A DNA stretch of 64,000 nt from positions 1 through 64,000 of the forward strand of contig NZ_JAQKGU010000003.1 of the NCBI RefSeq assembly GCF_028532725.1, read 5' to 3'. A program made the position numbers and the translations under genes. Positions within the stretch are counted from its first letter, which is position 1, and every line of letters starts with the position of its first letter. Source of the stretch: Desulfovibrio sp. Fe33 (GTDB lineage Bacteria > Desulfobacterota > Desulfovibrionia > Desulfovibrionales > Desulfovibrionaceae). The notes beneath the pieces are model-generated. The model saw nothing but the letters and a program-made list of their open reading frames with translations. It did not search any database and was not told where the DNA came from. Below, in pieces: positions 17,358-26,727 of the stretch.

Positions 17358-17819
17358 ATGGCCCATTCAACCAAGACCGGAGGCATGAACCAGAAGCACG
17401 CCTTCATTACGTCAAGAGGAACATTGGACGGCGCAATGCCCGCGCTGGTCATGGCGCTCAACTCGGTCAGGCTCGGCAATTCCGCGACCATTTTCTACAC
17501 GTTCATGGGCATGGACGTTATTCGGCCCGGCGGAATCGAAAAACTGAAGTTTTATCCGGAAGGAACCATGGGCGCGATCCCGGGCATGTCACACATCGCG
17601 ACTGGCATGATGAAGAAATGGATGAACGAGGCTCATATCCCGGATGCGGCGGAGATGTTCGAGATGGCGCAACTGGAAGGGGTCAAGCTCGTTGCCTGTC
17701 ACATGACCATGGAGATGATGAAGCTGAAGCAGGAGGATTTCGTGGAAGGCGTCGAAGTCTGGACTGCGGAGGAATTCATCAAATATGCAGGCGAATGCGA
17801 CCTGTGCCTGTTCACTTGA
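17358..17819 (+). CDS. DsrE/DsrF-like sulfur-relay family protein
   Basis: The protein has 153 residues from the ATG at 17358, which follows TTGGAGGATGTC; earlier in-frame starts lack a ribosome site. It has the DsrE-like order: strand HAFITSRGTLDGAMPALVMALNSVRLG, then a mid region with IFYTFMGMDV, and the C-terminal VKLVACHMTMEMMKL with a cysteine in the position used for persulfide transfer, then VEVWTAEEFIKYAG. Such proteins pass sulfur between carriers in sulfate-reducing or sulfur-oxidising metabolism. A partner thiol-transfer protein is not seen nearby. Confidence 0.82.
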   Translation: MAHSTKTGGMNQKHAFITSRGTLDGAMPALVMALNSVRLGNSATIFYTFMGMDVIRPGGIEKLKFYPEGTMGAIPGMSHIATGMMKKWMNEAHIPDAAEMFEMAQLEGVKLVACHMTMEMMKLKQEDFVEGVEVWTAEEFIKYAGECDLCLFT

Positions 17820-17821
17820 AC

Positions 17822-17853
17822 AAAAAAAAGCCCCGGGATTCCCGGGGCTTTTT
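17822..17853. terminator. Bidirectional terminator
   Basis: AAAGCCCCGGG-ATT-CCCGGGGCTTT with an A run on one side and a T run on the other serves both the DsrE-like gene and the convergent lipoprotein gene. Confidence 0.92.
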
Positions 17854-17861
17854 CATGAAAT

Positions 17862-18077
17862 CTACTGCTCTTTGATGAATTTGATTTCACACTTTCCAAG
17901 GGTAACCTGTTCACCGTTTTCGTCGATGAATACATAGGTGTCCGAGGATACGTCGTACACGGGATTGTCCTGAGCAAAATAAATTTGCCCAGTCGTGGTG
18001 GTGATTTTGTAGCTTGTTGTCGTGCAGGCCGCCAGGACCAAAAGGCACGCTGCAAGCAATTTCGGCAATGCGGACAT
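17862..18077 (-). CDS. YgdI/YgdR-like small lipoprotein
   Basis: The 71-residue lipoprotein has signal peptide and lipobox VLAAC (Cys18), followed by a small beta-rich domain with TGQIYFAQDNPVYDVSSDTYVF and ENGEQVTL, the pattern of the YgdI/YgdR (DUF903) SH3-like family. These are envelope lipoproteins without known function. It ends at the shared terminator. Confidence 0.8.
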   Translation of the reverse strand: MSALPKLLAACLLVLAACTTTSYKITTTTGQIYFAQDNPVYDVSSDTYVFIDENGEQVTLGKCEIKFIKEQ

Positions 18078-18164
18078 GAAAACTCCCGAATGTTTCGATA
18101 TTGGGCAGATAATAGCCCTTTATCGAGCGATTTATCAATGCCTAAATGATTAAGTCGGGTAATA

Positions 18165-18950
18165 TTAACCGAATAGTTTGCCTGCGCGGCTTAAAAACGC
18201 GTCGAGACGTTCCTCGGACATGTTGAGCCGCTGGGAAATTCGCTGGATTTCCTTTCCCGCGTCGTACAAGGGATAATCGCTGCCGAACAGGATACGGTCG
18301 GGAGTGAAGGCCTCAACGAGACGTTCAAGCAGGTCGTCGTTGACGAAATCCATGACGCTGGAGCAGTCCACGTACACATCCAGCCCGGCCAGGTGTTCGA
18401 TGGCGTATTCCCATTGCTTGAGTCCGCCCATGTGGGCGGCGATCATGACGGGTTTGGGGAAGGTTTTGCGCAAGGCGGCCATTTTCTTCGGGCAGGACGG
18501 GTTCAGGTCGGGCGGCAGGTCGTCGCCGACATGAAACATGCAGATGAATCGCTCGTCCACCAGTTCCATGAGGTCATAGAACGCGGGATCGTCCATGCGG
18601 AATCCCTGGAAGTCGGGATGAAACTTGAGGCCCCGGATTCCGTTGGCGGCAAGCCGCTCCAGTTCCTCGCCGTTGCGGTCATAGCCGGGGTGCAGCGTGC
18701 CGAAGGGAATAAAGCGGGGAGCGGTTTTCTTCAACTCGATGGCCCAGTTGTTGGCCGGGATGACTTGGCTGGGCGATGTGGCGGCGGCCAGCACGACGGC
18801 CTTGTCCAATCCTGCACGGTCCAGCCGTTCGATGAGGTCGTCGGCCTTGCCCGTCCCCACAGGAGTGATGCCGTAGTGATCCACCAGATGGTGGACCGCC
18901 TTGTCGGCTATCTTGTTGTGAAAGGCGTGTGTATGTATGTCGATTCGCAT
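18165..18950 (-). CDS. Amidohydrolase-family (TIM-barrel) metal-dependent hydrolase
   Basis: The 261-residue protein begins with the metal-binding HTH motif (MRIDIHTHAFHN), then GLKFHPDFQG (possible Lys/His ligands), IAAHMGG, and the C-terminal LFGSDYPLYD that supplies the catalytic Asp of the Amidohydro_2 superfamily. Related enzymes include decarboxylases and lactonases. The start at 18950 is chosen because the HTH motif sits at the N-terminus; the frame runs on to 19148 with unlike sequence overlapping the next gene. Substrate is unknown. Confidence 0.82.
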   Translation of the reverse strand: MRIDIHTHAFHNKIADKAVHHLVDHYGITPVGTGKADDLIERLDRAGLDKAVVLAAATSPSQVIPANNWAIELKKTAPRFIPFGTLHPGYDRNGEELERLAANGIRGLKFHPDFQGFRMDDPAFYDLMELVDERFICMFHVGDDLPPDLNPSCPKKMAALRKTFPKPVMIAAHMGGLKQWEYAIEHLAGLDVYVDCSSVMDFVNDDLLERLVEAFTPDRILFGSDYPLYDAGKEIQRISQRLNMSEERLDAFLSRAGKLFG

Positions 18951-19033
18951 GACGGAAGTGTACCCGGTCCTCTCCGGGTATGTAAACGGTTGTTTGAAAT
19001 ACTTGTCGGGAATGCCATGATAATAGAATGATT

Positions 19034-19453
19034 TTATTGAAATAAATCGCGAAGCCAGCCGGGAATGGGAATGGGCTTGCCGTCTGGGTTGACGCAGGCG
19101 TGGCTGGTGGCTCCGGTGGCGTGGAGGACGGTCTTGTCGTCGTTCCATATCTCATAGACGAAGTTCACCGAGGCCCGTCCCCATTTGGAGATGCCGCAGC
19201 GCACGTGAATGCGTTCGTCGTAGCGCGCGGGCGTGCGGTAGCGGCAGGAAGCGTCACGCACCGGGAGCATGATGCCGCGTTCCTCGGCCTCGCGATAGCT
19301 TAGGCCGGATTCTCGAATGAACTGGCTGCGCGAGCGTTCGAACAGGTGCAGGTATTCCGCATGGTAGAGCACGGCCATGGCGTCGGTTTCGCCATAGGAG
19401 ACGTAGTGGGTGTACCAGGTGTCTTGCTCGGGGAAGTCCTTTGGGCTCGCCAT
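19034..19453 (-). CDS. YbgC/4HBT-type acyl-CoA thioesterase
   Basis: The 139-residue hot-dog-fold protein carries YGETDAMAVLYHAEYLHLFERSR, the active-site helix of the 4-hydroxybenzoyl-CoA thioesterase/YbgC family (catalytic Asp in TDAM). YbgC is often encoded with tol-pal; here it lies about 16 kb from that operon and instead is the last gene of a threonine/amino-acid operon, overlapping the upstream gene by one base. It would hydrolyse short acyl-CoA or acyl-ACP. Confidence 0.88.
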   Translation of the reverse strand: MASPKDFPEQDTWYTHYVSYGETDAMAVLYHAEYLHLFERSRSQFIRESGLSYREAEERGIMLPVRDASCRYRTPARYDERIHVRCGISKWGRASVNFVYEIWNDDKTVLHATGATSHACVNPDGKPIPIPGWLRDLFQ

Positions 19454-20646
19454 TACCGTATCCCGAAGATTTTAAGGGCGCGGGCGAGCAATTCGTGCCC
19501 GTTGTCCAGTTTTCGTCCCGAGGCAGCGTTCTTCTCGCTGAATCCATCCACACCGGAAGGGGCGCAGCCTGGGCCATTGAGGAGGAAGGGCACCGGGTCG
19601 GAAGTGTGTGTCCTTTCCCTGATGGGCGTGAAGTGGTCGCAGGTGACGATCCAGGCGGTCTCTTCATCCTTGAGAGCTTCACGCAGAGGGGCGACGATGC
19701 GCGCGTCGAAACGGGAGATGGCCTCCACCTTGTCCTTCGCGCTTCCGCCATGGCCGCATTCGTCCGGGCCTTCGAGGTGGACGAAGACGAAATCGTGGTC
19801 CTTGAGGAAGGACAGGGCCGCCTCCACCTTGCCTTCGTAATTGGTGTCGAGCAGCCCGGTGGCGCCCGGCACGTCCAGAACAGCCATGTTCGAAGCGAAA
19901 CCGAGTCCCTTAATCAGGTCCACGGCGGAAATGACTGCGCCGTCGAGCCCGTTGGTCGCCTTGAAGTCGGGCAGGTTCAAGGGGCGTCCCTGACCCCATG
20001 GCCAGATTGAGTTGGCCGCCGAGCGGTTATTGGATCGGTCGGCCAGGATCTGGTGGGCTTCGAAAAGCAGGTCCCACAGGTGCGGGCTCTTGGAAAAGGC
20101 GCGCAAATCCGGCTTGATGGGCTTGTCCGTGATGTCGTGCGGCGGGTTGATGAACAGACGGGCATCGTCGGTCAACGCCCCGTTCTTCTGAACCAGCAGA
20201 TGCCGGTATTGAATGCCGGGGTAGAAGGTATAGGTTTCGTCGCCGAGCTTTTCCTGGAGTTTTTCCACCAGGGGGCGGGACACTTCCGAGGCGATGTGCC
20301 CGGAGGAGTAATCGCGCATGGCCCCGTCGATGGCCAGTTTGGAGACCGTCACCAGATTGAGTCGCCAGACAAGGTCGTCCGGATCGAGGGATAGCCCCTG
20401 GGCGGCGGCCTCAATGGGGCCGCGGCCGGTGTGGTAGACAGCCGGGTCGAAACCGAGCAGGGCCATGTTGGCCACGTCGGACCCGGGGGCCATGCCCTGG
20501 GGCACGGTCTGCGCCAGGCCGACTGCGCCCGTCCGGGCCAGTTCATCCATATTCGGCGTATGCGCGGCCTCCATGGTGGTCTTGCCGCCCAGTTCATCCA
20601 GGGGCCAGCCGCCCATGCCGTCCGCTATGAGATAAAGAAGCTTCAT
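19453..20646 (-). CDS. ApgM-family metalloenzyme; probable homoserine kinase (alternative: phosphoglycerate mutase)
   Basis: The 397-residue protein begins LYLIADGMGGWPLDELGGKT, the metal-binding start of the cofactor-independent phosphoglycerate mutase (ApgM) branch of the alkaline phosphatase superfamily, and has the PGSDVANMALLGFDP segment and late metal-ligand motif TCDHFTP. A subgroup of this family found beside threonine-biosynthesis genes has been proposed to be a homoserine kinase. Here the gene lies 11 bases after homoserine dehydrogenase and no ThrB is visible, so homoserine phosphorylation is the more likely role. A plain mutase role cannot be excluded. Confidence 0.85.
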   Translation of the reverse strand: MKLLYLIADGMGGWPLDELGGKTTMEAAHTPNMDELARTGAVGLAQTVPQGMAPGSDVANMALLGFDPAVYHTGRGPIEAAAQGLSLDPDDLVWRLNLVTVSKLAIDGAMRDYSSGHIASEVSRPLVEKLQEKLGDETYTFYPGIQYRHLLVQKNGALTDDARLFINPPHDITDKPIKPDLRAFSKSPHLWDLLFEAHQILADRSNNRSAANSIWPWGQGRPLNLPDFKATNGLDGAVISAVDLIKGLGFASNMAVLDVPGATGLLDTNYEGKVEAALSFLKDHDFVFVHLEGPDECGHGGSAKDKVEAISRFDARIVAPLREALKDEETAWIVTCDHFTPIRERTHTSDPVPFLLNGPGCAPSGVDGFSEKNAASGRKLDNGHELLARALKIFGIR

Positions 20647-20657
20647 GTGCGATCCGT

Positions 20658-21956
20658 TTACAGGATTCGAAATTTGACGCAGGGCTCCACGGAGAAGTCC
20701 ATGGCGTCGATTTCAGCCAGCACCGCGTCCGCGTCCCTGGCCGAGGTCTCGTGTGTGATTATCACCAGCGGAATGCCTTCGGCTCCGCCTTCGCCTTTTT
20801 GCACCGCCTGAGCGATGGAGACGTTGTGATCGGCCATGGACCGGGTGATGGCGGCCATGACGCCGGTGCGGTCGGCCACGGTGAAGCGGAAGTAGTACTT
20901 GGACTCGGAGTCCTCAGGCGGCAGGATGCTCGCCTTGGGGATCGGCTGGTTGTGGAAGCCGGTGTTGTCCGGGCCCGTGCAGCCGTCGCTTATCTTGCGC
21001 ACCAGGTTCATGATGTCCGCCAGTACCGCGCTGCCCGTGGGGAGGTCTCCCGCGCCTTGGCCGTGCAGCATGATCGGCCCCACCGCATTGCCTTCCAGGC
21101 GAACGGCGTTGTAGTTGCCGCCCACTCGCGCCAGCAGGTAGGTGTAGGGGACCAGGGCAGGGTGCACGCCGGCTTCCAGGCGGCCGTCCACATCCATGAC
21201 GTGGGCCAGCAGCTTGATGCGGTAGCCGAATTCGCGGGCGAACTCGATGTCCATGGGCGTTACGCCGGTAATGCCCTGCACCGGCAATTCGGCCAGGGGA
21301 TAGTCCACGCCGTAGGCCATGCGGATGAGCACGCACAGCTTGTGGGCGGTGTCGAAGCCCTCGATGTCGAAGGTCGGGTCCGCTTCGGCGTAGCCCAGGT
21401 CCTGCGCGTCGGCCAGCGCCGCCTCGAAATCCATGCCCTTGGTGGTCATCTCGGACAGGATGTAGTTGGCCGTGCCGTTCATGATGCCGAGCATCTTGGT
21501 GATCTCGTCGCCCGCCAGGCTCTCCTTGAGGGTCTGGACGATGGGGATGCCGCCGGCGCAACTGGCCTCGAACATAAGCCCCACGGCATTGTCTGCCGCT
21601 GCCTGGAACAGTTCCAGGCCGTGTTCGGCGAGCAGGTGCTTGTTGGCCGTGACCACGTGCTTGCCCGCGGCGAACGCCTTGAGCATGAGATCGCGGGCCG
21701 TGTCCAGCCCACCCATGAGTTCCACCACGATGTCCACGGACGGGTCGTTTACCAACTCGTCCGGGTCATCGGTGAAGACCACGGTCGGACCGGGATCGAA
21801 AGCGCGTTTCTTGTTCAGGTCCCGAACCAGGACCTTGGCGATTTCCACGCGCTTGCCGAGCCGCTTTTCAATGCGTCCGGCGTTCATGTCGAGGATTTTG
21901 GCCAGGCCGGAGCCGACCGTGCCGAAACCTCCAAGACCGAGTCTGATTACATCCAT
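20658..21956 (-). CDS. hom: Homoserine dehydrogenase
   Basis: The 432-residue protein has an N-terminal NAD(P)-binding motif GLGGFGTVGSGLAKIL, the catalytic-domain signature GIMNGTANYILSEM and LGYAEADPTFDIEG, and a C-terminal ACT domain (about residues 350-432: FRFTVADRTGVMAAITRSM), which normally gives threonine feedback inhibition. It reduces aspartate semialdehyde to homoserine. It is the second gene of a minus-strand operon with the aminotransferase upstream and the ApgM-like enzyme downstream. Confidence 0.96.
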   Translation of the reverse strand: MDVIRLGLGGFGTVGSGLAKILDMNAGRIEKRLGKRVEIAKVLVRDLNKKRAFDPGPTVVFTDDPDELVNDPSVDIVVELMGGLDTARDLMLKAFAAGKHVVTANKHLLAEHGLELFQAAADNAVGLMFEASCAGGIPIVQTLKESLAGDEITKMLGIMNGTANYILSEMTTKGMDFEAALADAQDLGYAEADPTFDIEGFDTAHKLCVLIRMAYGVDYPLAELPVQGITGVTPMDIEFAREFGYRIKLLAHVMDVDGRLEAGVHPALVPYTYLLARVGGNYNAVRLEGNAVGPIMLHGQGAGDLPTGSAVLADIMNLVRKISDGCTGPDNTGFHNQPIPKASILPPEDSESKYYFRFTVADRTGVMAAITRSMADHNVSIAQAVQKGEGGAEGIPLVIITHETSARDADAVLAEIDAMDFSVEPCVKFRIL

Positions 21957-21958
21957 GT

Positions 21959-23170
21959 TTATCCCTTGGCGAAGAATTTACGCAGGTTGCGAACGGCCTG
22001 GTTGGTGCGGTGACGGTTCTCGACGAAGCTGAAACGCACATGGTCGTCGCCGCACTGTCCGAAACCGAGGCCGGGCGAAACGGCCACACTGGCTTCCTGC
22101 AGGAGCATCTTGGAGAACTCCACGGACCCCATGTGGCGGAACTCCTCGGGAATCTGGGCCCACAGGAACATGGTCGCCTTGGGAGGAGTCACGGGCCAGC
22201 CGATGCGGTTCAGGCCTTCGCACAGCGCGTCGCGGCGGTCCTGGTACACGGCCATGATCTCGCGGACGGAGTTGTCCATCTCGTCCTGCGTGAACTTGGG
22301 ATCGGGGTCCAGATCGCCGTTCAGGGCGCAGGCTGCCGCGATCTGGATGGGCTGGTAGATGCCGTAGTCCAGATAGCTCTTGATTCGGGTCAGGGCCTGC
22401 ACCATTTCCGGGTTGCCCACGCAGTAGCCCACGCGCATACCGGCCATGGAGTAGCTCTTGGTCATGGAGAAGAATTCCACGGCCACATCCTTGGCGCCGT
22501 CGGCCTGCATCAGGCTCGGTGCGACATAGCCGTCGAAAACGAAGTCCGCGTAGGCCAGGTCGTGGATGACGTACAGGTCGTTTTCCTTGGCGAAATCAAC
22601 GATGCGCTGGAAGAAGGGCAGATCCACGCACTGGGTGGTCGGGTTGTGCGGGAAATTGATTATCAGGAGCTTGGGCTTGGGCCAGGTATGCCGGATGGCC
22701 GTCTCCAGGTTTTCAAAGAAATCCTGGCCGGGGCCGATGGGCACGCGGCGCACGTCCGCGCCTGCGATGATCGAGGCGTAGGGATGGATGGGGTAGGCCG
22801 GGTCCGGAGCCAGAACGACATCGCCGGGGGAGAGCATGGCCAGCGCCAGGTGGGCGAGGCCTTCCTTGGCGCCCATGGTCACGCAGACCTCCTGATCGAG
22901 ATCAAGGGTGACGTCGAAACGGCGGTAATACCAATCGCGGATGGCCTTGCGCAGGCCCTTGATCCCCTTGGACGCCGAATACTTGGAGTTGCCGGGCTTG
23001 TAGGTCGCTTCCGCCAGCTTGTCGAGAATGGGCTTGGGAGTGGGCACATCGGGGTTGCCCATGCCCAGGTCGATGATGTCCGCGCCTGCGTGGCGCAGCT
23101 TCATCTTGAGCTCGTTGACCTGGGCGAACACATAAGGGGGCAGTCTATCGACTCTCGCAAACTGTGACAT
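21959..23170 (-). CDS. Class I/II PLP aminotransferase (AlaC-like)
   Basis: The 403-residue fold-type I aminotransferase has PLP-lysine motif [15 protein letters not shown], the [12 protein letters not shown] loop and the [14 protein letters not shown]-ring contact. Overall it is closest to the AlaC glutamate-pyruvate transaminase group, though LL-diaminopimelate or aspartate aminotransferase activity is possible. It starts the hom operon, with only 2 bases to hom, which hints at a link to the aspartate family of amino acids. GGAG precedes the start. Confidence 0.88.
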   Translation of the reverse strand: MSQFARVDRLPPYVFAQVNELKMKLRHAGADIIDLGMGNPDVPTPKPILDKLAEATYKPGNSKYSASKGIKGLRKAIRDWYYRRFDVTLDLDQEVCVTMGAKEGLAHLALAMLSPGDVVLAPDPAYPIHPYASIIAGADVRRVPIGPGQDFFENLETAIRHTWPKPKLLIINFPHNPTTQCVDLPFFQRIVDFAKENDLYVIHDLAYADFVFDGYVAPSLMQADGAKDVAVEFFSMTKSYSMAGMRVGYCVGNPEMVQALTRIKSYLDYGIYQPIQIAAACALNGDLDPDPKFTQDEMDNSVREIMAVYQDRRDALCEGLNRIGWPVTPPKATMFLWAQIPEEFRHMGSVEFSKMLLQEASVAVSPGLGFGQCGDDHVRFSFVENRHRTNQAVRNLRKFFAKG

Positions 23171-23386
23171 GGTGGAAAACTCCTCAAAATGTATTAGTAC
23201 AAGGAGTTTTTATTACTCTGCGCCGTGTGTGGTGTCAAAATGAAAATGGCCGGGGGCGTCTCCCCGGCAAGGCCCCGGAATCAAGGATTTGGCGGTTGCG
23301 TCTTGACCTTGGAGGCAGTTTTTTTTAGCGTCCATTTTCCAATCAAGAGATGTACGGCTACGCCGAAATTCATAAGGAGACATTTC

Positions 23387-24310
23387 ATGGTTCAGAAATC
23401 CGAAACCATTTGGTTCGACGGCAAACAGGTTCCCTGGGATGAGGCCAACGTTCACGTCCTGACCCACGCCCTGCATTACGGCACCGCCGTGTTCGAGGGC
23501 ATCCGCGCATACGAGTGCGCCGACGGCTCTTCCGAGGTGTTCCGTTTGCAGGAGCATATGGTCCGCCTGGTCAATTCCGCAAAGATTCTCGGCCTGAAGA
23601 TGCCGTATACCGCGGACGAGCTGACCGAAGCCACCATTGAGACCCTCAAGCGCAACAAGCTGGCGGGAGCCTATGTCCGGCCCCTGGTCTTCGTCGGCGA
23701 AGGCGCCATGGGCGTCAACCCCGGCGACAATCCTGTCCAGACCATTATCGCGGCCTGGCCGTGGGGCGCGTACCTCGGCGAGGACGCCCTGGAAAAAGGC
23801 ATCAAGGTCAAGGTCAGCTCCTTCAGCCGCCATCATGTCAATGTCATGATGACCAAGGCCAAGTCCGCCGGCAACTACGTCAACTCCGTGCTGGCCAAGA
23901 CCGAGGCCCTGGCCGACGGCTATGACGAGGCGATCATGCTCGACACCACCGGCCACGTCTCCGAAGGTTCCGGAGAAAACATCTTCATGGTTCTCAACGA
24001 CATCATCTACACCCCGCACACCGACGGCGTGCTGGGCGGCCTGACCCGCGACTCCCTCATCGCCCTGGCCGGCGACCTGGGGTACGAAGTTCGCGAAGAG
24101 CCCATTACCCGCGACATGCTTTATACCGCCGACGAGGTCTTCTTCTCCGGCACCGCCGCCGAGCTGACTCCGATCAGCTCCGTGGACCGCCGCCAGATCG
24201 GCACCGGCCATGCCGGTCCTGTCGCCAAGCTGCTCCAGACCGAGTTCTTCAATATCGTCAAGGGCGAAAACCCGGACTACGAGCACTGGCTCTACCGCTA
24301 CCAGGTTTAA
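23387..24310 (+). CDS. ilvE: Branched-chain amino-acid aminotransferase
   Basis: The 307-residue fold-type IV PLP enzyme starts at 23387 after AAGGAGA; an earlier in-frame start at 23225 lies in the leader. It shows HALHYGTAVFEGIRAYE, GAYVRPLVFVG, the PLP region containing NYVNSVLAKTEALADGYDEA and SEGSGENIF, typical of IlvE. It makes the last step of leucine, isoleucine and valine synthesis. The 216-bp gap upstream contains a GC hairpin (CCGGGG-GCGTCT-CCCCGG, about 23249-23264) of unclear role. Confidence 0.94.
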   Translation: MVQKSETIWFDGKQVPWDEANVHVLTHALHYGTAVFEGIRAYECADGSSEVFRLQEHMVRLVNSAKILGLKMPYTADELTEATIETLKRNKLAGAYVRPLVFVGEGAMGVNPGDNPVQTIIAAWPWGAYLGEDALEKGIKVKVSSFSRHHVNVMMTKAKSAGNYVNSVLAKTEALADGYDEAIMLDTTGHVSEGSGENIFMVLNDIIYTPHTDGVLGGLTRDSLIALAGDLGYEVREEPITRDMLYTADEVFFSGTAAELTPISSVDRRQIGTGHAGPVAKLLQTEFFNIVKGENPDYEHWLYRYQV

Positions 24311-24349
24311 TAGAAAGTCTAGAAAACCGGGCCATCATCTGGTAAGTAG

Positions 24350-24386
24350 GGGGAAATCCGGCGCGGAATGTCGGATTTCCCCTTTT
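24350..24386 (+). terminator. Rho-independent terminator after ilvE
   Basis: GGGGAAATCCG and CGGATTTCCCC form a perfect 11-bp stem with an 11-base loop, followed by TTTT. Confidence 0.9.
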
Positions 24387-24440
24387 CCGTCAATCTTTCC
24401 CGGCAAATGCCGTCTCCGCGCCACAGCCCCGAGCATACCC

Positions 24441-26297
24441 ATGAGCACAGCGAATCTCACGGCCAAGTATCGTCCCCAGACCTTTGAGGAAGTTGCCGGA
24501 CAACAGGCGGTCAAATCCATTCTTTCCAGGGCGGCCGCCCAGGACAGGATCGCGCCCGCTTACCTTTTTTCCGGCACGCGGGGCGTGGGCAAGACCACCA
24601 TCGCCCGCATCTTCGCCAAGGCGCTCAACTGCGTGAACGCGCCCACGGGCGAGCCGTGCAACGAATGCGACCATTGCAGGCAGATCACTGCGGGCGTGGC
24701 TCCGGACGTTATCGAGATCGACGGCGCGTCCAACCGGGGCATCGACGACGCCCGCCGCCTCAAGGAGGACATCGGGTACGCGCCCATCGAATGCCGCTAC
24801 AAGGTGTTCATCATCGATGAGGCCCACATGCTCACCAAGGAGGCGTTCAACGCTCTCCTGAAGACCTTGGAGGAGCCGCCGCCGCGCGCCACCTTCATCA
24901 TGGCCACTACCGAGCACCACAAGTTTCCGGCCACGATCATCAGCCGATGCCAGCACTACACGTTCAAGATGCTGCCTCAGGCCGAACTGACGGCGCATCT
25001 GGAAAAGATCATGAATCTCGAAGGACTCAAGTACGAGCCCGGCGCGCTTTCCATCATCGCCAAACGCGGTGCGGGCAGCGTGCGCGATTCCATGTCGCTG
25101 CTCGGCCAGGCTTTGGCAATGGACGAGGACGTGCTCCGCGAAGCGGATGTGCGCGGTTTCCTCGGACTGGCCGGCCAGGATGTCTTCTTCGGGCTTATGG
25201 AGTCCATGCACAACCGCGATCTGGTGGCCGTAGGCCATGTCCTGCGGCAGGTCTTGGACCAGGGGCTCGACCTCGGGTTCTTCCTGCGCGAGCTGACCAG
25301 TTGCTGGCGGAACATGTTTCTGCTCCGGCAGGCCGGGGAGGCGGCGCTGCCTCTGCTCGGCATGTCCGGGGAGGAGGCGGCCGGTTGGCTGAATTGGGCC
25401 AACAAATTCGAACCCGCCCATATCCATGCCTGTTGGCAGATGACTCTGGACGGCCAGCGCAAGGTCATGACCAGCCTGGAACCGGCTTTGGCTCTTGAGC
25501 TGCTTTTGCTCAACCTGACCAGTCTGCCCGACCTCATCAATCTGGAGACCATGGGCCCCCGTTCCGGCGGCGTGTCCAGGCCTCCCGCTTCCGGAGGCGG
25601 GCAGGGCGGCTCGGCGCAGGGCGGGCCCGGCGGTTTCATGCCGGGCGGCCGGGGCGACGCGCCCCAGGGCGGACGGCAGTTCGCTCCGCCGCAGCCTGTC
25701 CAGCAGCCTCCCCGGCGGCAATCGGTCCCGCCGCAGCCTGTTCAGCCCTCCGCCGCGCCCCCGAGCCGGGCGCCTCGGCCGACGCACGACGCGCGGGAAC
25801 CGCACGGTTCCGGACCGGTTCCGCCCAAGAGCGCTCCGTCGGCTCGGCCCGACCCGGAGCCCGAGCCCGTTGGCCCATCGGATGCGACGCCCCTGTCCGA
25901 AACCGTGACGCAGCGCGTAACGCCCGCGTCCATCCCCGGTCCGCGCGACTGGGAAGGGTTTCTCAAATTCGTGGAGGCGCGCAACGGAGAGGCGGGAGTC
26001 CGGGTTTCCATGCTCCATCTGACCTCGGGCGAACGGGAAAGGAATGCGTTGAAGATCGTCTGCAAGAGCAGAACGATGTGTGCGCAACTCAAGGAAAAAT
26101 CCACCCTGGCCGCCCTCGACGGTCTGACCAGGGAATATTTCGGTCCAACGGTTGAGGTTCGTGTGGAAACAGGCGATATTGCCGAGCCGAAATCGGACAA
26201 GCAACTTATGGAAGAGGCGGAAAATCATCCAGGCGTAATCAGGGTCATGGAGGCCTTCAACGCCCAGATGCTTTCTGTAAGTCATAGAAAACACTAA
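24441..26297 (+). CDS. dnaX: DNA polymerase III subunits gamma/tau
   Basis: The 618-residue clamp-loader ATPase has Walker A GTRGVGKTT, a four-cysteine zinc site (CVNAP...CNECDHC), Walker B with DEAH, and sensor motif TIISRCQ in the first 220 residues. A Pro/Gly/Gln-rich linker of low complexity spans about residues 375-510, followed by a tau-like C-terminal domain. The start at 24441 begins MSTANLTAKYRPQTFEEV, the usual DnaX start; the longer frame from 24210 overlaps ilvE. I see no obvious slippery frameshift signal. It leads the dnaX-ybaB-recR group. Confidence 0.95.
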   Translation: MSTANLTAKYRPQTFEEVAGQQAVKSILSRAAAQDRIAPAYLFSGTRGVGKTTIARIFAKALNCVNAPTGEPCNECDHCRQITAGVAPDVIEIDGASNRGIDDARRLKEDIGYAPIECRYKVFIIDEAHMLTKEAFNALLKTLEEPPPRATFIMATTEHHKFPATIISRCQHYTFKMLPQAELTAHLEKIMNLEGLKYEPGALSIIAKRGAGSVRDSMSLLGQALAMDEDVLREADVRGFLGLAGQDVFFGLMESMHNRDLVAVGHVLRQVLDQGLDLGFFLRELTSCWRNMFLLRQAGEAALPLLGMSGEEAAGWLNWANKFEPAHIHACWQMTLDGQRKVMTSLEPALALELLLLNLTSLPDLINLETMGPRSGGVSRPPASGGGQGGSAQGGPGGFMPGGRGDAPQGGRQFAPPQPVQQPPRRQSVPPQPVQPSAAPPSRAPRPTHDAREPHGSGPVPPKSAPSARPDPEPEPVGPSDATPLSETVTQRVTPASIPGPRDWEGFLKFVEARNGEAGVRVSMLHLTSGERERNALKIVCKSRTMCAQLKEKSTLAALDGLTREYFGPTVEVRVETGDIAEPKSDKQLMEEAENHPGVIRVMEAFNAQMLSVSHRKH

Positions 26298-26319
26298 GAT
26301 ACGACTTGAGGAGAATATA

Positions 26320-26631
26320 ATGAAAGGCATGAACGAGATGCTCCGTCAGGCCCAGATCATGCAGCGCAAGATGACCGAGGCCCAGGATGCCCTCAAGACC
26401 CGCGAGGTCGAGGCCACCAGCGGCGGCGGCATGGTCACCGTCAAGGTGACCGGCGCTCAGGAAGTCACCGAGGTGCGCATCGAGCCTTCCGTCGTGGAGG
26501 CGGGCGACGTTGAGATGTTGCAGGATCTGGTCATGACCGCGGCCAACGAAGCGCTCAAGAAATCCAAGGAGATGATGGAGGAGGCCATGAAGGGCGTCAC
26601 CGGCGGCATCTCCATCCCCGGCATGTTCTAG
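26320..26631 (+). CDS. ybaB: YbaB/EbfC nucleoid-associated protein
   Basis: The 103-residue protein begins KGMNEMLRQAQIMQRKMTEAQ and contains the family's central strand GGMVTVKVTGAQEVTEVRIEPS. It forms DNA-binding dimers. The gene order dnaX-ybaB-recR is widely conserved. AGGAG precedes the start. Confidence 0.95.
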   Translation: MKGMNEMLRQAQIMQRKMTEAQDALKTREVEATSGGGMVTVKVTGAQEVTEVRIEPSVVEAGDVEMLQDLVMTAANEALKKSKEMMEEAMKGVTGGISIPGMF

Positions 26632-26727
26632 CTCCGGCCGGTCGAAGGCGTGCGGAAGCGGCCCGGCGAAAGGTCCGGCCGTCCCATTCGCACGCCTTCG
26701 GGCGTCGGTTTTCCCCAAGGAGTCGAA

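Noticed and set aside
23249-23264. GC hairpin before ilvE as an attenuator
   Set aside because: No leader peptide rich in branched-chain codons and no T run follow it, so regulation by attenuation is not supported.
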